A DNA stretch of 49,077 nucleotides, taken from positions 1-49,077 of the forward strand of contig CANRNV010000006.1 of assembly GCA_947632125.1 (NCBI GenBank), in the 5' to 3' direction. Below, piece by piece: positions 16,519-28,169 of this stretch (position 1 is the stretch's first letter; each line of letters opens with the position of its first letter). The stretch comes from an uncultured Clostridia bacterium (GTDB lineage Bacteria; Bacillota; Clostridia; Christensenellales; Pumilibacteraceae). The notes under the pieces are model-generated. The model did no database searches and was not told where the DNA came from. It saw only the letters and a list, made by a program, of their open reading frames with translations. A program made the position numbers and the translations under genes.

Positions 16519-17384
16519 TATTCGACATTCCTCACTTGCTCTTTGATTTTTTCAAGTTCGTTTTTCATTGCCACCACGTGACCGGCGATCTCTATGTCGT
16601 TGGACTTGCTGCCCATGGTGTTGATCTCCCTGTTCATCTCCTGCGCGAGGAAGTCAAGCTTGCGTCCCACCTCGCCGCCAAGCGACAAAAGCGAAGTAAA
16701 TTGGTCGATATGCGATTGTAGGCGACTGATCTCCTCGTTGATGTCGGCTTTGTCGGCAAAGAACGCGACCTCGTTTAGTAGCCTTGCCTCGTCGGGTTCT
16801 ATCTCATTCAAATAATCGGAAATGCGTTTAAGCAGCTTTTGGCGATACTCCTCCACGACCATCGGCGCGCGCTCCTTTACGACGGATAAGTGAGCGGCGA
16901 TATTGCCTATCAACTTACGGAAGTCGCTTTCGACGCTCTTGCCCTCGACAATGCGCATCTCGTCGAGCCGAGCCACCGCTTCCCGCGTAGCCACCGTAAG
17001 CATCTCGCATATTTCGTCCGCATCGCTTTCACCCGAAGTCGAAACAACGTCGGGCAGTCGCAAAATGTCGGCAGCCGTCAGTTCGTCTTTCACGCCCAAT
17101 TCGACCAGCTTTTTCGACGCCTCGACATACGATTTTGCCAATGCGTAGTCGACGATAAGCGATTTGTCTCCGCCGAGGTCCTTGTAGTCAAAGTATAGCT
17201 CTATCGTTCCGCGCTTGATCAGCGAGGAAATTTCTTTGCGGACGATCTCATCGCCTTTAAGCAAGTACTTGGGGAGGCGTGCATTGATCTCCAAAAACCT
17301 GTTATTGACGGCTTTGAGTTCGACCGTGAGCGTCTTATTGTCACGCCGAACTTCGCCTTTGCCGTATCCCGTCATGCTTTTCAA
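16518..17384 (-). CDS. yicC: YicC-family endoribonuclease (YloC)
   Basis: A 288-residue protein of the YicC/YloC family, described as an RNase that promotes decay of some small RNAs and mRNAs. Seen: MTGYGKGEV at the N-terminus, ELKAVNNRFLEINARLPKYL, GTIELYFDY, and the C-terminal DUF1732 part with EEISRLQSHIDQF, GRKLDFLAQEMNREINTMGSKSND. The start is set at a TTG (17382-17384) because it follows GGGAGG by nine bases and gives the family's usual L/M-K-S-M-T-G-Y-G start; a longer reading from an ATG at 17447 would translate through the leader and the SD. First gene of the twelve-gene operon. Confidence 0.9.
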   Translation of the reverse strand: MKSMTGYGKGEVRRDNKTLTVELKAVNNRFLEINARLPKYLLKGDEIVRKEISSLIKRGTIELYFDYKDLGGDKSLIVDYALAKSYVEASKKLVELGVKDELTAADILRLPDVVSTSGESDADEICEMLTVATREAVARLDEMRIVEGKSVESDFRKLIGNIAAHLSVVKERAPMVVEEYRQKLLKRISDYLNEIEPDEARLLNEVAFFADKADINEEISRLQSHIDQFTSLLSLGGEVGRKLDFLAQEMNREINTMGSKSNDIEIAGHVVAMKNELEKIKEQVRNVE

Positions 17385-17390
17385 TGGCTT

Positions 17391-17455
17391 AAACCTCCCG
17401 ATCGGGTTTGAATTTGCGTAAAAATAAGTCACTTGACTTTGACGCAAACTTACCC
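17391..17455 (-). promoter_or_regulatory. Structured 5' leader of the yicC operon
   Basis: Predicted untranslated leader of about 70 bases. Minus-strand TTTGCGT (17442-17448) pairs perfectly with ACGCAAA (17413-17419), enclosing AAGTC-AAGT-GACTT. Next to it AAACC (17405-17409) can pair with GGTTT (17391-17395), placing part of the GGGAGG ribosome site in a stem, before a TTG start. This looks suited to limit translation, but no known riboswitch class is recognised. Confidence 0.5.
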
Positions 17456-17461
17456 AACGAT

Positions 17462-21604
<4,143 letters not shown>

Positions 21605-21613
21605 AGCATATTT

Positions 21614-21643
21614 ATTATACTATAAAATTACTCTTTCAGTCAA
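21614..21643 (-). promoter_or_regulatory. Promoter of pcrA-ligA, almost at the start codon
   Basis: TTGACT (21638-21643), 18-base spacer, TATAAT (21614-21619). Only nine bases separate the -10 box from the pcrA ATG, so the mRNA would have a leader of about one to three bases. Confidence 0.8.
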
Positions 21644-21658
21644 GGAAAGCCGAGCGGT

Positions 21659-22069
21659 TTATGACGACTTTCCCATCTGCTCTTTGTAATATCGTTCCTT
21701 TAACTCACGGAACTTGGCGGCAAGTTCCAATATATACAGCTGCTTCGCCTCGTTGTCCATTTTGTCGTAGACCGTCTTGTCGATAAGGCGAGCGATCGGA
21801 TTCGTAACAAGTTCCTCGGAGTCGAGAATGGTACACACCTTTTCGTAAAGCTGCTCGTCCCTCGAAGCGCTCTTGCTTACCGTAATGCTATACTCCCTGT
21901 TCAGCTTTTCGCGCTGATAGTCGCTTACGAATTTTTGCGCTTCAAAGGTGGTTGCTTCGCTCATAAGCTTGTCCCTATCCTTCATCATCTGCTCCCAATA
22001 GCCCATCTTCATTCGCTGTTTTGCAAGGAGCGCGCGCCTTTTTAATTCATTCATATTCTTTTTTGCCAT
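21659..22069 (-). CDS. Unrecognised charged, probably coiled-coil protein (136 aa)
   Basis: I do not recognise this family. The start is set at 22069 because AAGGAGGTAGG lies about eight bases upstream; a longer reading from 22276 would overlap the neighbouring terminator. The protein begins MAKKNMNELKRRALLAKQRMKMGYWEQ, is rich in Lys, Glu and Met, has no Cys pairs or membrane segment, and is predicted almost wholly helical: a basic N-terminal third, a middle YSITVSKSASRDEQLYEKVC, and a C-terminal LAAKFRELKERYYKEQMGKSS likely to form a coiled coil. It lies between pcrA and the lipoprotein gene with its own spacing on both sides. Base use resembles its neighbours. No function is proposed. Confidence 0.72.
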   Translation of the reverse strand: MAKKNMNELKRRALLAKQRMKMGYWEQMMKDRDKLMSEATTFEAQKFVSDYQREKLNREYSITVSKSASRDEQLYEKVCTILDSEELVTNPIARLIDKTVYDKMDNEAKQLYILELAAKFRELKERYYKEQMGKSS

Positions 22070-22183
22070 ATTTCCTACCTCCTTGCAAAAATTGTAACAT
22101 AAAATATATCGAATGGGTCCGTAAAGGTAAAATTCGAATATAATAAACAAAATAAGTTTATTTTCGTCAATAAATTCGGGCAT

Positions 22184-22216
22184 AAAAAATAAGAAGGTCG
22201 GACCCCCGACCCTCTT
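22184..22216 (-). terminator. Intrinsic terminator of the lipoprotein gene
   Basis: Minus-strand AAGAGGGTCGG-gggt-CCGACCTTCTT followed by ATTTTTTATG, starting about 20 bases after the stop codon. A strong stem and a good T tract. The remaining 22070-22183 upstream of the unknown gene is AT-rich with no convincing promoter (a TTGACG/TATTAT pair has a 19-base spacer). Confidence 0.9.
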
Positions 22217-22238
22217 ATTTTGTCGATTATTTAGTGTC

Positions 22239-25200
22239 TTATCTAATCGTATCGTAATATTCCGTTGTGTCGTCACTGAACGTCATGGAAACGGTTCTGT
22301 TGGAATCATATAGCCAACAAGTGTATTCATAACGTCCGTCCCAAGTCATTCCATTTTGGGTTAAGCTGCTTACTCTTTGGACATTTTTCCACTGGCTAAG
22401 GGTTCCGTTGTAGTAGAATTTTCTTAGCTTTGAGCAACCGGCAAACGATCTGTTACCCAATTTTTTAAGCGTACTCGGCAAGTGTACCGTTATAACTCCG
22501 CTGTTTTCAAACGCTTTGTACCCGATTTCCGTTACGCCCTCGGGAATAGTGATCTCCGAAAGGTTAGCGCACCGATAGAAAGCGTAATCCGGTATCCTTG
22601 TAAAGACCTTTACGCTCGGCAACTCGATGGAAGTAAGCCAGCTCGCGGCAAATGCATATTCACCGATAACGTTCAAGCTGCTTTTCGAAGGTTCTTGAAA
22701 TGTGATTCTTTTAATACCCGATAGGTAAAAAGCGGAATGTCCTATTTCGCTCAGCGTTATGGGAAGCTCAACCGATTCCAAACTCTTTATATCACTGCAA
22801 GCGTAATCGGCGATCCTTGTAATTCCGTTGGGAATTTTATAGTCTTTAAGTTGGCTTCCTGCGGGAAAACAGAGCAAGTTGCCACTATAATCAAACAATA
22901 CGCCGTCTTGCGAATAATAGTATTTGCTGCCGCCCTCGATCATTATACCTTGAAGTTTGGTACAATAGAAGAATGCGTTATCGCCGATACTCTTTGTTCG
23001 GGCGGGCAATACGATCTCTTCAAGCGCCGTACATTGGCTAAACGCGCCGGCACCTATTTCGAGCGCGGAGCCTTTGCCCATTTCGAACTTTACATATTTT
23101 AGCGAAGCACATCCATCGAATGCCAGCCTACTTATCGAGGTGACCGACTTGGGGATGTAAACCGAAGTTATGTCTTTACCGTTGAACGTATCGTATGAAA
23201 TCGACTTTGTACCATCGAGGATTCTTATTTGTCCCTTTTTTTGAGTGGGGACAAATACGATCGACATACCGCCGCTGACGTAGCTATACAGTACTCCGTC
23301 CTCGGAGCCGTATTTGGGGGAAACCGCACCCTCGACGTGATAGACGTTTACAGCTTCAAGGGACGAACAGCCCCTCAATGCCGGATCGTACGTTATTCTT
23401 TCTATCGTTTCGGGAATGGAGAGCGACACAAGCGTGGTAACATCGGTAAAGGCGTAGTTATCTATCGCAAGTACGGGCAACCCCTTATAGGTATCGGGTA
23501 TTACGATATTCTTTATTATATTGATATACGGCTTTCCGTTGTTATCCTTTGTTTCGCTCTTTGTCACGTTGTAGCCCTTGCGATCGGTCGTAAGGACGAA
23601 CTCGATGGGTTGAACCCAATAAGCATACGCAGTCACGGTTTCTTCTTTTGTCCATGTTTTCAAGCCCTCGCCCAATTCATTTGTATATTGCTCGCCCGTT
23701 CCTCCGGGATCCTTAAACCAGCCGCAAAAGATCCATCTCTTATCTTCTTTTACCGTAGGAACGGGAAGAGTAAAATTTTCGTTGAAAGAAACTTTTACCT
23801 CCGTTATAAGTTTGCCTGCTTCGTCTTTGCAGTTTTCAAGCCTATCTTCATAGCCCGCATAGTTCAATTGAACGGTCATTTGCTTGGGAATGTAATATGC
23901 ATACAACTTAACGTCGCCGTCGTCCTCGAAGAACTTGATCAGCGAATAGTTCTTGCCGCCGAGCGCGCCGCCGTTGAGCAGATTGTACCAGGCAACAAAA
24001 TCATAGTTGGTTTTCGACGGTTGCGGAAGTTCCAATTCATCGCCTTTTGCGTAGAATTGATCGCCTATGTAGCTGCCGCCGTCCGTATCGAAGCTTACCG
24101 TATAAACATACACTTCGATGTTGCCTTCTTCCGAATACGTATTGTCGGCAAAGATAGCCCTGACGGTGATTTTGTTTATTCCGCCTCTTACAAAGCTCAA
24201 CTCGGAACCGTTGGAAATTGTAACGTGGTTGTCTTTTACGACATGCGGCGTTTCATCGCCGATTTTTACTTCGTACGAAGTTGCGGAAACGACCGCTTTC
24301 CACGAAAGCACGTTTCTGTAATATTCGAGCTGTTCGATTTCACTGATATTGACGGGAACGGGATCGCTCCAAAGCGACGATCGCGAAGCGTCCTCGCTGT
24401 TTGCCATAACGCTTATCGTAACGTTATCGCCTATAAGCATCGACTGTATGCTTTGGGTTTTGTATTCGAAACGCGACGGGTCGGTGCTTTGATTGTCCGA
24501 ACTCCTGACATCTATATTTCCGTCGCTGTCGCTTATGCTCGAACTACGTATCCTCAAACTGTAATTCACGGCGCCGCCGACGACATTCCAGCTTATCGTA
24601 TCGTTGCCGACGACGATATTCGAGGGCGCGGGAAGCGAAACTTTTTCATATACGAAAGGACTCGGCGCGGGAGAAGAAAATCCCTTTGCTCTTGCCGTAA
24701 CGCCGACGGTGATCTTTCCGTCTTTGGGCATACATTCTTTAAGGCTGAACTCGCACTTGGAAGTGTAAACAGGCTGTGCGTGATCGTGATTGGGGTTGGC
24801 GCAGTCGACCGTAACCATATATTCGGTTGCGTACGGAACCACATTCCAGGTAAGAGTTTGAGTTGCCTCGTTGACTTGAAGATTTTCGACGGGCGCAAGC
24901 TTGTTGTAATAAACAAACGTGTCCGAAGTCGTTTCGAGATAGTCCTCGGCAGTCGCCGTAACGACAAAGGAAATTCCGTCCTCTCCGAGCGTGCATCCGC
25001 TGAAATCGTATGCCGTCCTCGTGCCGAGATCGATCATCTTTTCGTGCTCTCTGTGATTTTCGTCGCCGCATACTATGGTGAGATAGTACTTTTCGGCGTT
25101 GGGAACCGCGTTGAAGAACAGGATCTTCTCGGGCGAAACGGTGAACGAGGATACTTTATTAAGACCCTTGTTGCGATAATATCTCGTTTCTTCGACGCCC

Positions 25201-26222
25201 GTCGAGGAAGTAACCTTTATTACATAATCGCCTGCGGGCAAAGACGAGAAATCTATCTCATACAGGGCTTGCGGAATATCTTTTTTCTCTACCGCTTCGA
25301 AAATATTGTTGCTGCTTGTGATATTTACGGTGTACTTTGCGTTTGCAACGCCCGTCCAACTTATGAGTTTATCGGTAACTTTTACGTTGATCGGAGAACT
25401 TTGGGCAGACTTATCATGCCAAACGGCAAACAACGTCGTGCTTTCGCCGAACACCGTATTTTCGTCGACCTCGTCGGTAAGCTTATCCTTATCGGAATAC
25501 ATGCTTATCCACCAGCCGCCGAAGTCAAAGCCCTCTCTTTCGGGCTTATACATATTATAGAGTTTGCCCCCTACCGTGGTTTGAGTTTCGAGCGTCAAAT
25601 TGTCGTAACCCAAATCGTATTTTATGTCGTACTCGGTCTGCTGACTTATCGCATTTACCCACCTTGCGTAAAGCTTAATATCTTTGCTTACTTCGGTAGC
25701 GGCAAAGTTATAGGGAATTGTGCACGCCTCATCGGAATACCATCCGACAAACGAATAGCCTCCCCTTACCGGATTTTGCGGCTCTTCGACTTTTTTGCCG
25801 TTGAGAACGACTTTCGACTCTACCGCGCTGCCCTGTTTGGAATCGAAGGTGACGGTGTAATAGATCATCTTCTTGAATTTCATAGAAGTGTGCGCGCCGT
25901 AAGATAACGTAACGGTATCGCCCGAAAGCGAAGCCATTGTCGGATTGCCGTCATCATCTTTGAACGTAAGCGTAATGCTTCCGCTCGCTATTGTGTATGT
26001 GCCGGATTTGGTCGCTTGATCGATAAAAAGCGTAAAACGATTGCCGCTATTTAGGGTCAACATATAGCTCTCTTCGCCATTGTCGAAATAATACATACCC
26101 GTTTCGTTGCCCTCGGGAATATCATTATTCGGTTTTTCGGCGTCGGAGCATGCGACCAAAAAACAACAAGTTGCCGCTGCCAAAACGATGAGCATAGCAA
26201 TTATCAGCTTTTTGGTTTTCAT
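22239..26222 (-). CDS. Large repeat lipoprotein: InlB-type repeats, Fn3-like domains and BspA-type leucine-rich repeats
   Basis: A 1327-residue predicted surface lipoprotein. Start at 26222 (SD GGAGG). Signal peptide with lipobox LVAC, lipidated Cys at 25. Then: a beta-rich domain (about 30-110); two Listeria-Bacteroides repeats of the InlB B type (YTVTFDSKQGSAVES... GYSFVGWYSDEA... KLYARWV and IKYDLGYDNLTLE... GFDFGGWW); about four to five Fn3-like modules (about 270-680, recurring ITWNV/LTWNVVPYATEYMVTV patterns); two more InlB-type repeats (YTVSFDTDGGSYIGD..., VQLNYAGYEDRL...); and BspA-type LRR_5 repeats (about 900-1290, e.g. IPKSVTSISRLAFDGCASLKYV, LPARTKSIGDNAFFYCTKL). No LPXTG or Cys-rich enzyme motif. 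Known relatives bind host or matrix proteins in gut and oral bacteria; adhesion or substrate binding is an inference. Single-gene unit with its own promoter and terminator. Confidence 0.93.
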   Translation of the reverse strand: MKTKKLIIAMLIVLAAATCCFLVACSDAEKPNNDIPEGNETGMYYFDNGEESYMLTLNSGNRFTLFIDQATKSGTYTIASGSITLTFKDDDGNPTMASLSGDTVTLSYGAHTSMKFKKMIYYTVTFDSKQGSAVESKVVLNGKKVEEPQNPVRGGYSFVGWYSDEACTIPYNFAATEVSKDIKLYARWVNAISQQTEYDIKYDLGYDNLTLETQTTVGGKLYNMYKPEREGFDFGGWWISMYSDKDKLTDEVDENTVFGESTTLFAVWHDKSAQSSPINVKVTDKLISWTGVANAKYTVNITSSNNIFEAVEKKDIPQALYEIDFSSLPAGDYVIKVTSSTGVEETRYYRNKGLNKVSSFTVSPEKILFFNAVPNAEKYYLTIVCGDENHREHEKMIDLGTRTAYDFSGCTLGEDGISFVVTATAEDYLETTSDTFVYYNKLAPVENLQVNEATQTLTWNVVPYATEYMVTVDCANPNHDHAQPVYTSKCEFSLKECMPKDGKITVGVTARAKGFSSPAPSPFVYEKVSLPAPSNIVVGNDTISWNVVGGAVNYSLRIRSSSISDSDGNIDVRSSDNQSTDPSRFEYKTQSIQSMLIGDNVTISVMANSEDASRSSLWSDPVPVNISEIEQLEYYRNVLSWKAVVSATSYEVKIGDETPHVVKDNHVTISNGSELSFVRGGINKITVRAIFADNTYSEEGNIEVYVYTVSFDTDGGSYIGDQFYAKGDELELPQPSKTNYDFVAWYNLLNGGALGGKNYSLIKFFEDDGDVKLYAYYIPKQMTVQLNYAGYEDRLENCKDEAGKLITEVKVSFNENFTLPVPTVKEDKRWIFCGWFKDPGGTGEQYTNELGEGLKTWTKEETVTAYAYWVQPIEFVLTTDRKGYNVTKSETKDNNGKPYINIIKNIVIPDTYKGLPVLAIDNYAFTDVTTLVSLSIPETIERITYDPALRGCSSLEAVNVYHVEGAVSPKYGSEDGVLYSYVSGGMSIVFVPTQKKGQIRILDGTKSISYDTFNGKDITSVYIPKSVTSISRLAFDGCASLKYVKFEMGKGSALEIGAGAFSQCTALEEIVLPARTKSIGDNAFFYCTKLQGIMIEGGSKYYYSQDGVLFDYSGNLLCFPAGSQLKDYKIPNGITRIADYACSDIKSLESVELPITLSEIGHSAFYLSGIKRITFQEPSKSSLNVIGEYAFAASWLTSIELPSVKVFTRIPDYAFYRCANLSEITIPEGVTEIGYKAFENSGVITVHLPSTLKKLGNRSFAGCSKLRKFYYNGTLSQWKNVQRVSSLTQNGMTWDGRYEYTCWLYDSNRTVSMTFSDDTTEYYDTIR

Positions 26223-26242
26223 AATATCCTCCATATATGTTT

Positions 26243-26276
26243 TCACATGATTTTGTATATATATAATACCATGTGA
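26243..26276. promoter_or_regulatory. Inverted repeat flanking the -10 box of the lipoprotein promoter
   Basis: TCACATG (26243-26249) and CATGTGA (26270-26276), perfect seven-base arms 20 bases apart centred on the -10 box and start site. The placement fits an operator or a structured DNA site. Confidence 0.5.
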
Positions 26277-26291
26277 CGAATTAATCGTCAA
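26263..26291 (-). promoter_or_regulatory. Housekeeping promoter of the repeat lipoprotein
   Basis: TTGACG (26286-26291), 17-base spacer, TATTAT (26263-26268). The leader is about 35 bases and includes GGAGG. Confidence 0.85.
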
Positions 26292-26567
26292 GTGGTTTAT
26301 TTCAATTATCCGCTAATTATTGACAATATTACACGTTTTTCACACAATGTTCGGTTTTGAGTTATTGGGGTCAATCGGTAAAAAAAAGTACCCCATTTAG
26401 CCTTATGCCCGCTTAAATTTCCACATGATTCGGATAAAATCCCTGTTTATGTCACGCATAACAAGTGACATCGATAGCGTAAACGCATATATATCCCCTA
26501 CCGGAAAGGCATTTCAGAAAAAAGCCCGCTCTAAAACGACAAAAGCCCGCTCTAAAACGACATTTTA
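26292..26567. other. Non-coding gap between recO and the lipoprotein gene
   Basis: 276 bases without a gene on either strand. It holds the 21-base tandem repeat listed separately, a perfect inverted repeat ATGTCAC/GTGACAT (26449-26455, 26465-26471, nine-base loop), a small palindrome GCGTAAACGC nearby, and a GGGGT/ACCCC pair around a run of A. No clear terminator for recO is seen on the minus strand apart from the T run within the repeat. Confidence 0.6.
26520..26561. repeat. Perfect 21-base tandem duplication after recO
   Basis: AAAAGCCCGCTCTAAAACGA plus a C occurs twice head to tail (26520-26540, 26541-26561). On the minus strand each unit ends GCGGGCTTTT, so it lies in the 3' end of the recO transcript. 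Confidence 0.9.
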
Positions 26568-27176
26568 TCAATGGCGGAATGAGCGGAGCGAACACGAAAA
26601 TTTGTCCTCGAAGTTGGCTGCGATTTTGTCGAACGTCTTGTTTATAAGTTCGCCGCTTGCAGTAAAGTCGGTTGCGAGTTCTTCGGTGCAGGCAAGCAGT
26701 TCCATCACCGTTTCGGGATTGGGCTTGGGCGGATCGTACTTATACGAATATCCGCTTTTATGTATTGCGTTTTGCAGGAACGAGATCGCCGAAAGCTTGG
26801 GGTCGAGCCCGCCGTAAATGAGGGTTTTAAGCCGTTTTAACAGCAGAACGAAAAGTTCGGAATTGGGTTGGTATTCGCACGCACGCTCGGCAGCTTCGAG
26901 CATGACGCAACCGGACACAAACACTTCGTAGTCGCTTATCCGAAGATCCTCGATAGCCGCTGCTTTAATTACCGAATAGAACCCGTTCCGTTCGCTCAGT
27001 TCGTAATTACAAAAGGCGAACGGCTGAGCGGCAAAGCGTAATTTAGCCGTTGAACGCTTTACTCCCCTGATTATGACACGTATAACCTCGCCTTCCTCGG
27101 TGAAAAGCTTGATTTTTTTGTCGTAATCGTTGTAATCTTCGCTTCGCAGCACAATTGCGGTAACGCTCTTATTCAT
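26568..27176 (-). CDS. recO: DNA repair protein RecO (short form)
   Basis: A 202-residue RecO, which anneals single strands and helps RecR load RecA. Seen: the OB-fold start TAIVLRSEDYNDYDKKIKLFTEEGEVIRVIIRGVKR and the helical core RISDYEVFVSGCVMLEAAERACEYQPN, KLSAISFLQNAIHKSGYSY. It is about 40-50 residues shorter than usual and lacks the CxxC zinc finger seen in some members. The last residues (SCSLRSFRH) run into a GC-patterned sequence just before the tandem repeat, so the C-terminus may have been remodelled. The start overlaps the end of yqzL by 8 bases, in the usual era-yqzL-recO order. Confidence 0.9.
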   Translation of the reverse strand: MNKSVTAIVLRSEDYNDYDKKIKLFTEEGEVIRVIIRGVKRSTAKLRFAAQPFAFCNYELSERNGFYSVIKAAAIEDLRISDYEVFVSGCVMLEAAERACEYQPNSELFVLLLKRLKTLIYGGLDPKLSAISFLQNAIHKSGYSYKYDPPKPNPETVMELLACTEELATDFTASGELINKTFDKIAANFEDKFSCSLRSFRH

Positions 27177-27267
27177 CGTCCTTCAAATTTTTATACAGCA
27201 TATAGTATCCTGCTTCGCCCGTTTGAACAAACAGTTCCCATGCTATGTCTTTTGCTTTCTTTTCCAC
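27169..27267 (-). CDS. yqzL: YqzL-family micro-protein (32 aa)
   Basis: A 32-codon gene found in the gap between era and recO. The minus-strand product contains IAWELFVQTGEAGYYMLYK. The Bacillus YqzL family has W-(K/E)-x-F-x-x-T-G-x-(I/A)-x-x-Y-(L/M)-L-(Y/F)-K at the same site, and the gene lies between era and recO there too. The start is taken as GTG at 27265-27267, the only usual start in frame after the era stop; no strong SD is seen, so translation may be coupled to era, which ends 17 bases upstream. The stop overlaps recO by 8 bases. Function of the family is not known. Confidence 0.8.
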   Translation of the reverse strand: MEKKAKDIAWELFVQTGEAGYYMLYKNLKDDE

Positions 27268-27284
27268 AAATATAATTTGCGCAA

Positions 27285-28169
27285 TTACTTGTCGGAATAA
27301 CCGATATCTCGGATGAAATTATTGTTATTTCTCCAATCCTCTCTTACCTTTACAAACAAACTGAGATACACCTTGTCGGATATGAGTTTTTCGATATCCC
27401 TGCGTGCCGATTGACCTATACGCTTGATCATAGACCCGCCGTCGCCGATGATGATTTGCTTGTGCGATTCCCTTTCGCACACTATGTCGCACTCGATCGA
27501 GGTGACGTTGCCCTTCTTTTCGTAAAGCTGCATTATGACGCCGAGCCCGTGCGGAATTTCGTCTTGAAGAAGCAAAAGCGCCTTTTCTCTGATTATTTCG
27601 CATATCATATAGCTAAGCGGCTTGTCGCTGATCTCGTCGTCCAAAAAGTACTGCTGTCCCTCGGGCAACAGGTCGATAAGCGCATTTTTCAATATGTCGA
27701 GATTGATTTTTTTGCGGCAGGAGCACGGAATGATCTCCTTGACCTTGTTTGCATACGGAGCGAGTTGGCTGAGCAATTCCGCCGTCCGCTCCTTTTTTAT
27801 CAAGTCGATCTTGTTGAGCACGACGATAATGTTGTAGCCCGCCTCGATATAGCCGTTGAGCCTATCCAATTCGTCCGCTCGTATCCCCTTTTCGGCATCG
27901 AACACCTCGACGAGCACGTCAACATCCGTCGTCGCGCTCTTTACGCACTTGTCCATATATTCGCCGAGTTTGGTGCGCGGCTTATGGATCCCGGGAGTGT
28001 CCACAAAGACCATCTGCACGCCGCTTTCGTTGTAAACGCCCATAATACGGTCCCGCGTGGTCTGCGGCTTGGGCGAAACGATACTCACTTTTTCGCCTAC
28101 GAGAGCGTTAATGAGGCTGCTCTTGCCTACGTTGGGTTTGCCCACAAAAGTGATAAAGCCCGATTTCAT
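27285..28169 (-). CDS. era: GTPase Era
   Basis: A 294-residue GTPase that binds 16S rRNA and aids 30S assembly. Seen: G1 GKPNVGKSSL (about 10-19), G2 TTRDRIMG, G3 DTPGIHKP (about 57-64), G4 NKID (about 120), G5 SCRKK, and the C-terminal KH domain (VCERESHKQIIIGDGGSMIKRIGQSARRDIEKL, split at about 225-260). Complete. The start overlaps the ybeY stop by 4 bases. In Bacillus dgkA and cdd lie between ybeY and era; here both are missing. Confidence 0.98.
   Translation of the reverse strand: MKSGFITFVGKPNVGKSSLINALVGEKVSIVSPKPQTTRDRIMGVYNESGVQMVFVDTPGIHKPRTKLGEYMDKCVKSATTDVDVLVEVFDAEKGIRADELDRLNGYIEAGYNIIVVLNKIDLIKKERTAELLSQLAPYANKVKEIIPCSCRKKINLDILKNALIDLLPEGQQYFLDDEISDKPLSYMICEIIREKALLLLQDEIPHGLGVIMQLYEKKGNVTSIECDIVCERESHKQIIIGDGGSMIKRIGQSARRDIEKLISDKVYLSLFVKVREDWRNNNNFIRDIGYSDK

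Noticed and set aside
22070..22276. A longer start for the 136-residue unknown protein
   Set aside because: The extension would translate the lipoprotein terminator hairpin and the SD AAGGAGG.
23229..25907. An 892-codon open frame on the plus strand
   Set aside because: Antisense to the repeat lipoprotein; no family motif, no SD, and the opposite frame has a signal peptide, known repeats, promoter and terminator.
26520..26561. Minus-strand GTTTTAGAGC in the tandem repeat resembles the start of a type II CRISPR repeat or tracrRNA anti-repeat
   Set aside because: Only two 21-base units joined directly with no spacers, the rest of the unit (GGGCTTTT) does not match, and there are no cas genes nearby.
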